Of a stretch of DNA of 64,000 bases, positions 59,247-64,000 are shown piece by piece. Made by a program: the position numbers and the translations under genes. The notes under the pieces were generated by a model, which had not been told where the DNA came from, ran no database searches, and worked only from the letters and a program-made list of their open reading frames with translations. The first letter of the stretch is position 1. Each line of letters begins with the position of its first letter. The DNA lies in assembly GCA_022827625.1 (NCBI GenBank), contig JAJEIE010000029.1, forward strand, positions 175,608-239,607, read 5' to 3'. This stretch comes from Candidatus Poribacteria bacterium. Lineage in GTDB: Bacteria; Poribacteria; WGA-4E; WGA-3G.

Positions 59247-60254
59247 TTAACCCGCCGTTACGCGTCCCAACACAGGATACGCCGGGTCGTTATATCCTTT
59301 ACCCGTGTGTTCACCAAGCGGCACTAACGCGTCAATAGCCGATTCATCGTCCGCCGTTAGCGTGCAATCCAAACACCCTAAATTATCCTCAAGTTGTTCC
59401 ATCGTCCGCGGTCCAATAATAATAGATGTAATCACCGGATTTGCCAACACCCACGCCAACGAGAATTGCGTCAAGGTCCTACCATGCGCATCTGCTAAGG
59501 GTTTCAGTTGCTGCGCGACTTCATAACTCTCCTCACGCAGTTCGGTCTGTAAAATCCGTCTATCCTGTCGCGCCGCTCTGGAACCTTTGGGTGGTTTTTT
59601 ACCCGATAAGTACTTACCCGACAACACACCACGTGCCAACGGACTATAGGGCACAACGCCGACATCATACTGCCGACAAAATGGGAGCAGCTCAACCTCA
59701 ACATCCCGATTCACAATGTTATAAAGCGGTTGGACACACACGAACGCCTCCAGGCCGTACTGTTCGCTTGTCCAGAGTGCTTCACAGATGCGCCATGCCG
59801 GAAAATTAGAACAGGCGATGTAACGCACCTTACCCTGCCTGACGCAATCATCTAACGCTCGCAAGGTCTCCAGAATGCGTGTCGAGGCATCCCAACGGTG
59901 CAAATAATAGACATCAATGTGATCGGTTCCGAGACGTTCGAGACTCGCCTCCACTGCCGACATAATATGAAATCGGTGTGAACCCGCCGCATTCACATCC
60001 TCGCCCATTGAACCGTGTACCTTCGTCGCGATAACCCACTTTTCTCGGTCAGAACGTATCGCCTTGCCGATAATCCGCTCTGATTCCCCGTCATTGTAGA
60101 CATTCGCAGTATCCAAAAAATTAATCCCTGCGTCCAGTGCTTTGTGGATAATCCGTATTGAATCCCTTTCATTCGTCGGACCTCCAAACATCATTGTACC
60201 CAGACACAGCGGTGAAACCTTTACACCCGCACGACCAAGTGTTCTATATTCCAT
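59247..60254 (-). CDS. Aldo/keto reductase
   Basis: The 335-residue TIM-barrel protein has the catalytic tetrad in DTANVYNDG (Asp, Tyr), IATKVHG (Lys) and YYLHRWD (His). The NADPH site SIIIGPRTMEQLEDNL lies near the C-terminus. Its opening (MEYRTLGRAGVKVSPLCLG) is that of the YghZ/AKR12-type group. The substrate is likely a sugar aldehyde or ketone; it is unknown. GGAGGAG lies before the ATG. Confidence 0.91.
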   Translation of the reverse strand: MEYRTLGRAGVKVSPLCLGTMMFGGPTNERDSIRIIHKALDAGINFLDTANVYNDGESERIIGKAIRSDREKWVIATKVHGSMGEDVNAAGSHRFHIMSAVEASLERLGTDHIDVYYLHRWDASTRILETLRALDDCVRQGKVRYIACSNFPAWRICEALWTSEQYGLEAFVCVQPLYNIVNRDVEVELLPFCRQYDVGVVPYSPLARGVLSGKYLSGKKPPKGSRAARQDRRILQTELREESYEVAQQLKPLADAHGRTLTQFSLAWVLANPVITSIIIGPRTMEQLEDNLGCLDCTLTADDESAIDALVPLGEHTGKGYNDPAYPVLGRVTAG

Positions 60255-60403
60255 ATTACTCCTCCGTTCTATTTTTCACGACCATCAGCAGTTGGCAATC
60301 CGTTGTAAAGGACTTCACAATTCACGCATTCTTTGCCATACTCCAAATGAGAATAGACCGTTATAGGGAACCTCTTAACTGACAACCAACAACTAACCAC
60401 CAT

Positions 60404-61135
60404 TCATGCCATCCGTATACCGCCATTTACATCAAGCGTCGCGCCAGTCACATAACGTCCCTCTTCCGAAGCGAGGAAGAGGAGAGCTGTTGCAATTTCT
60501 GAGGCATCAGCGACCCGTCCCAACGGAATCTGATCCGTCATATCCGGATGGTTTTTCGCCATCTCCGTTGCCGCAACCCCCGGTGCGATAGAGTTCACGG
60601 TGATCCCATATTCCCCAAGCACACGCGCCAGCGATTTCGTCAGACACATCACACCCGCCTTGGAAGCAGAATAAGGTGCCGACGCGACCAAGCCACCCAC
60701 CTGCCCTGCCAACGAACCGAGATTGATAATACGTCCAGACCGTTGCGCCTTCATTGTCTCCATCACCGCCTGCGAACACAGAAACGGACCTTTGAGGTTC
60801 ACAGCCATCATCCGATCCCATTCGGCTTCCGTGCAGGCTTCTATCCGTGTATAACTAAAAATACCGGCATTGTTGACTAAAATATCAATCCGTCCGAACG
60901 TCGCAAGCGTTTCTTGAACCATTTTACGCACCGAATCACCGTCCGCGACATCGGTTTCAATCACTCGGCATCTCCTCCCCAATGCCGCAATCTCAGCAGC
61001 CGCAGCCTCTGCATTCGCCATATTGACTTCAGGGATCACAATATCCGCACCCTCTCTGGCAAACGCAAGGCATGTCGCCTTTCCAATACCACCACCACCA
61101 CCTGTAACAATTGCAACCTGCCCCTCTAAACGCAT
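60404..61135 (-). CDS. SDR family oxidoreductase (FabG-like)
   Basis: The 243-residue classical short-chain dehydrogenase has TGGGGGIG (cofactor), NNAG, the catalytic Ser in NLGSLAG and YSASK with Tyr/Lys. Together these resemble glucose 1-dehydrogenase/3-oxoacyl-ACP reductase types. The acidic residue after the second strand (IPEVNMANAEA) favours NAD. The 149-base gap to the aldo/keto reductase gene holds nothing notable. Confidence 0.91.
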   Translation of the reverse strand: MRLEGQVAIVTGGGGGIGKATCLAFAREGADIVIPEVNMANAEAAAAEIAALGRRCRVIETDVADGDSVRKMVQETLATFGRIDILVNNAGIFSYTRIEACTEAEWDRMMAVNLKGPFLCSQAVMETMKAQRSGRIINLGSLAGQVGGLVASAPYSASKAGVMCLTKSLARVLGEYGITVNSIAPGVAATEMAKNHPDMTDQIPLGRVADASEIATALLFLASEEGRYVTGATLDVNGGIRMA

Positions 61136-61245
61136 CTACATTTCTCCTTTAACGACTTTATATTTTACCAAAGCGACATCAGACATAGACATCCGTAACG
61201 CACTTTTTTCTTGAAAAAATGCAATAAATTATGTAGCATATCCGT

Positions 61246-61274
61246 ATTATCACACGAAGATTGGAAAAAGTCAA
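61246..61274 (-). promoter_or_regulatory. Promoter of the SDR gene
   Basis: On the reverse strand TTGACT (61274-61269) and GATAAT (61251-61246) are 17 bases apart, about 105 bases before the gene. Confidence 0.55.
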
Positions 61275-61354
61275 GATGGTAGATTAACTCGAAAAACAGC
61301 ATTTGTTGTCATCACTACTTTATTTTCGACAATCAGTATAAGGAGCATCAAGGT

Positions 61355-62359
61355 ATGAAAAAGACAGCGTTTGTACGTTGGATCCAGCCAGTTTTAATCT
61401 TGAGCCTCGCTTGCGCTTTTGTGTTCACAGCAACCGCACAAAACTATTATCCCGCCGACATCGGTAACATGTGGGTTTTAGAGAGCAGCGATGGGATAGA
61501 ACAGACCACCTATTCCCTTGAAGGACCCGAAATTATTAATGGTCAAGAATATATCCTCTTGAAAATTACGACCAAGGAAATCCACACCGGTGAGTCTGAA
61601 ACTGATCAGTACTTCTTGAGCGTTGATAGCGATGCCATTAAACTTCATAGAATTGTCTTAGAAGACGCTATCGCTGTCTTGACTGCGGATTTTCCAACAC
61701 CTGTCACTTTTTTCCCACTACAGTTAGTACAGGGAGATAAATGGCAGATAGTGGCGGATGCTGAAGCGAAATTGGAAATAGGACTCACGCTATCCGGAAA
61801 AAGCACCACTAACTTTGAAGTCGTCGGAACCGAGGATATCGTCACACCTTTCGGAACCTTTCAGAACTGCGCGAAGGTTCGGTTAGATTTGGAACTTACC
61901 GCCGGTGGATTCCTGAGTCTCGACTCAACCACCTACCAATGGTTTGCCCCAGATGTAGGTCCTATCCAATACGAAAATAGCGACGGCTTAATCTTTAGTT
62001 TGATAGATTTGAATCTACCAACCATGCCTGACGCACCTCAGTCTGAGGAATCCGATACAACTGAGGAAGAGGTGATGCCGGAACCGCCTCCCGAAGCAGA
62101 AACCATCACCCAAGAAGAACCTGATATGACGGCGGAAGAAGTTACGTCTGAACCCGCACCTGAGGAAGAGACCGCCACAGAAGAAGTCATGCCTGAACCG
62201 CTGCCTTACGACATAACAGGAGATGGCGTTGTCAACATTTTGGATCTCACTTTCGTCGCTTCTCGCTTCGGGGACACCGATTCTGACGCTGATGTTACCG
62301 GCGATGGCATCGTTAATATTTTAGATTTGGTCCGCATCGCACAAAATCTTAGTAATTGA
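61355..62359 (+). CDS. Secreted dockerin protein with acidic linker
   Basis: The 334-residue protein has a signal peptide (to about 28, ending in TATAQ) and a globular domain (about 29-225: NYYPADIGNMWVLES at its start, TPFGTFQNCAKVRL and WFAPDVGPIQYEN near its end). A Glu/Pro/Thr-rich linker (about 226-285) and a terminal dockerin pair follow (DITGDGVVNILDLTFVASRFG and DVTGDGIVNILDLVRIAQNL). The globular part recurs in the partial gene at the right edge. AAGGAGCATCAAGG precedes the ATG. It should be exported and docked to a cohesin-bearing partner, none of which is visible here. Confidence 0.85.
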   Translation: MKKTAFVRWIQPVLILSLACAFVFTATAQNYYPADIGNMWVLESSDGIEQTTYSLEGPEIINGQEYILLKITTKEIHTGESETDQYFLSVDSDAIKLHRIVLEDAIAVLTADFPTPVTFFPLQLVQGDKWQIVADAEAKLEIGLTLSGKSTTNFEVVGTEDIVTPFGTFQNCAKVRLDLELTAGGFLSLDSTTYQWFAPDVGPIQYENSDGLIFSLIDLNLPTMPDAPQSEESDTTEEEVMPEPPPEAETITQEEPDMTAEEVTSEPAPEEETATEEVMPEPLPYDITGDGVVNILDLTFVASRFGDTDSDADVTGDGIVNILDLVRIAQNLSN

Positions 62360-62445
62360 CACTTTAAAGCAAACGAATCTGTCATTTTCTGTTGAAAACC
62401 TCTGACAAATGTAGTAACATTTAGTTACTGTCTGGAAAACTTAAT

Positions 62446-62694
62446 ATGGTAAGTTGGAAAATCGCATTAGTCGTAATTGCCATCGCTATTTTGGTCGTGG
62501 CAATCGGAATGTGGTTTGGGTATCAATACGTATTAGAACAGGATGAACCATCTCCAGAGGGGTCGCGCGAACCTCCTGAAACACCCAATTTGTGCAGGAA
62601 TTCACTATTCCTGTTTCCCTTGGTCTCGCGCGAAAACCGCTGCGGTAACGTTATCTGTTCCAAACATCACTCAATTCCTCTGTACGTTTTCTAA
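62446..62694 (+). CDS. Short membrane-anchored reading frame, possibly a gene remnant
   Basis: The first 40 of 82 residues look real: one membrane helix (about 4-28, KIALVVIAIAILVVAIGMWFG) and a charged stretch (LEQDEPSPEGSREPPE). The remainder (LCRNSLFLFPL...KHHSIPLYVF) looks non-coding. It may be the broken 5' end of a longer membrane-anchored gene. There is no ribosome site. A 6-bp hairpin (AGTAAC/GTTACT, near 62412-62428) lies just upstream. Confidence 0.35.
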   Translation: MVSWKIALVVIAIAILVVAIGMWFGYQYVLEQDEPSPEGSREPPETPNLCRNSLFLFPLVSRENRCGNVICSKHHSIPLYVF

Positions 62695-62712
62695 AAAAAG
62701 GAGATATAAAAT

Positions 62713-64000
62713 ATGAAATGTACCAAATTTGTGTCCTGGCTGACTCCCGTCTTAGTGCTAAGCCTTGTGTTTAGTTTCACACTTACAGCAACGGCACAGA
62801 ATTATTATCCATCCGAGATAGGCAACACCTGGACGCTCCTGACTACCGATGGCGCGGAACAACGCACCTATGAACTTCTGGAAGCTGAAGGTCTCGAAGG
62901 TGAAGGGCTATTCCTCTTGAAAATATCTACTCAAGCCATCGGGACAGAGGCAGTCGTCATCGACGACTACTTCGTGAGTGTTGTAAATGGGGACCTGCTC
63001 CTCCATGGGAGCCGCACGGACGAAGGGGCATTCGGCATCGCAAATGCAACTTTCGATCCACCCGCCACTTTTTTCCCCGCAGCACTGCCCATCGGGCATC
63101 AGTGGGAAATTGTGACAAGCACAGAACTCCAACTCGTGGGACCCACAACCAGCACCAGCACTATAGAAGTTATCGCCATTGAGGACGTTGAGACACCAGC
63201 CGGAACGTTTGAAAACTGCGCCAAGCTGCAGATTAAGCAGAGAGTCGTCACCGCCCTTTTAATTACCAATTACGAGTTCATTCAATGGTTGGCACCTGAT
63301 GTCGGTCCCATCAAATTTCAGGATGTGCTACAAGATATTACCTTTGAACTGGAGAGTTACAACTTAGTCGAACCTCCTGCTGAAGAAGCACCTGCTGAAA
63401 CACCCACGGAGGAAACAGCTCCCGAAGAACCCATCGCACCCGGGACCTCGACTTTCAGTCTCACGCTCAATGCAGGTTTGAATATGATTTCTGTTCCACT
63501 GATGCCCGCAGAACCCTACACTGCGAGTTCATTAGCAGAGATGCTCGGAGCGACGGTCGTCATCCAACTGGATGATGCGACTCAGACCTTCATTGGTTAC
63601 ACGGTTGCTAATAGTGATGATGGCTTTAGCATTGAGGGTGGTAAAGGTTATATCGTCAACACACCTACGGGTGGGATGGTGAAATTCACGGGTAATGCAT
63701 GGGATAACGAGCCCGAACCGGAACCGGTTGTTGAAGAGCCGGTCGAAGAAGTTGTTGAAGAACCGGTTGTTGAAGAACCAGTTGAAGAAGTTGTTGAAGA
63801 ACCCGCAGTTGAAGAGCCAGTTGAAGAAGTTGTTGAAGAGCCAGCAGCTGAAGAACCGGCTGAGGCAGTTGTTGAAGAACCCGCAGCTGAAGAGCCAGCG
63901 GAAGTCGTTGCGGAAGAACCCGCAGTTGAAGAAGCCGCTGCCGCTCCTGCTCTCTCGACATTCAAGAGCGCGTGGGCATTCATCGTCACAAGCGATATCC
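62713..64000 (+). CDS. Secreted protein, paralog of the dockerin protein, with acidic repeats (partial)
   Basis: The frame is open from ATG 62713 to the right edge (429 codons). A signal peptide (ending in TATAQ) is followed by NYYPSEIGNTWTLL and the same globular domain as the previous gene (TPAGTFENCAKLQI, WLAPDVGPIKFQ). A Glu/Pro linker leads to a second domain (LNAGLNMISVPLMP, FSIEGGKGYIVNTP), which is common in Poribacteria-like surface proteins. Then come about 80 residues of EEPV/VVEEPA repeats and APALSTFKSAWAFIVTS at the edge. AAAGGAG lies before the ATG. The protein continues beyond the window. Confidence 0.85.
   Translation, partial: MKCTKFVSWLTPVLVLSLVFSFTLTATAQNYYPSEIGNTWTLLTTDGAEQRTYELLEAEGLEGEGLFLLKISTQAIGTEAVVIDDYFVSVVNGDLLLHGSRTDEGAFGIANATFDPPATFFPAALPIGHQWEIVTSTELQLVGPTTSTSTIEVIAIEDVETPAGTFENCAKLQIKQRVVTALLITNYEFIQWLAPDVGPIKFQDVLQDITFELESYNLVEPPAEEAPAETPTEETAPEEPIAPGTSTFSLTLNAGLNMISVPLMPAEPYTASSLAEMLGATVVIQLDDATQTFIGYTVANSDDGFSIEGGKGYIVNTPTGGMVKFTGNAWDNEPEPEPVVEEPVEEVVEEPVVEEPVEEVVEEPAVEEPVEEVVEEPAAEEPAEAVVEEPAAEEPAEVVAEEPAVEEAAAAPALSTFKSAWAFIVTSDI
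63709..63945 (+). repeat. In-frame acidic coding repeat
   Basis: Degenerate 12-15 bp units of the GTTGAAGAACC type encode VEEPV, VVEEPA and AEEPA blocks, about 79 residues in all. The unit sequence is conserved enough at DNA level to suggest recent slippage expansion. Confidence 0.8.

Noticed and set aside
63709..63945. Possible CRISPR-like array from short repeats
   Set aside because: The units are 12-15 bp, have no spacers and lie in frame in a coding region.
63648..63989. A Ser/Thr/Gly-rich reverse frame that looks like a mucin-type repeat protein
   Set aside because: It is the antisense of the EEPV-coding repeat in a clearly signal-peptide-bearing forward gene.
1..64000. tRNA or rRNA genes, prophage genes, or a replication origin
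   Set aside because: No cloverleaf, rRNA core sequence, phage structural gene or DnaA-box cluster was seen on reading both strands; a covariance-model scan would be needed to exclude tRNAs fully.

Overview
The window looks like a chromosomal segment of an uncultured Gram-negative bacterium, most probably Candidatus Poribacteria or a close relative. This is inferred from three things. The secreted modular proteins carry dockerin pairs and end in a domain opening with an NYPNPFNPETW-type motif. There is a LamG protein, two DUF6785/DUF6784 membrane proteins, tandem PhyH dioxygenases and a Cys-type sulfatase. Envelope genes (waaA, lspA, TolC, PorV-like) show an outer membrane. Base composition is moderate and gene density high. 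I saw no rRNA, tRNA or CRISPR array.

Layout. 0-2.3 kb: start of a LamG protein (runs off the left edge) with a tnpB-only IS200/IS605-type element inserted just upstream of it. 2.6-12.6 kb: a Ycf48-like double propeller, TolC and a membrane-fusion protein without a pump, a plant L-arabinokinase-like GHMP kinase, a DUF6785 membrane protein and a PorV-like barrel. 13-18.4 kb: two paralogous secreted proteins of exactly equal length (WD40 propeller, zinc metalloprotease, dockerin, FlgD-like C-terminus). 18.5-30.3 kb: a broken toxin-antitoxin pair, then enolase-superfamily, LON-domain, pgsA, two PhyH, sulfatase, TIM-barrel isomerase, second DUF6785, ABC-2 permease and Gfo/Idh/MocA genes, which look like carbohydrate and sulfate-ester scavenging.

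30.4-44.7 kb is a housekeeping block: tatA-tatC-zinc ribbon-cupin-pgeF, then yggS-proC-yggT-(IleRS-like)-lspA, fmt-(PASTA protein)-rpe-rsmE, and an M20 peptidase. Two slots in this conserved order are filled by altered proteins. The ileS slot holds an IleRS-like protein without HIGH and KMSKS, and the PrkC slot between fmt and rpe holds a PASTA protein without a kinase domain. rpe appears to start at ATT.

44.8-53 kb: a WD40 protein with a frameshifted dockerin, moaD-moaE (MoaD has residues after its Gly-Gly), a lipoprotein, folB, a phosphodiester glycosidase, a DNRLRE protein, waaA and trxA. 53.4-57.5 kb: a PaoABC-like periplasmic molybdenum aldehyde oxidoreductase operon whose iron-sulfur subunit has a Tat signal. 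It fits with tatAC and moaDE in the same window. 57.8-64 kb: a CopD-like protein, an FkbM methyltransferase, an aldo/keto reductase, an SDR, and two related secreted proteins, the last running off the right edge in acidic repeats. Many intergenic gaps carry perfect palindromes.
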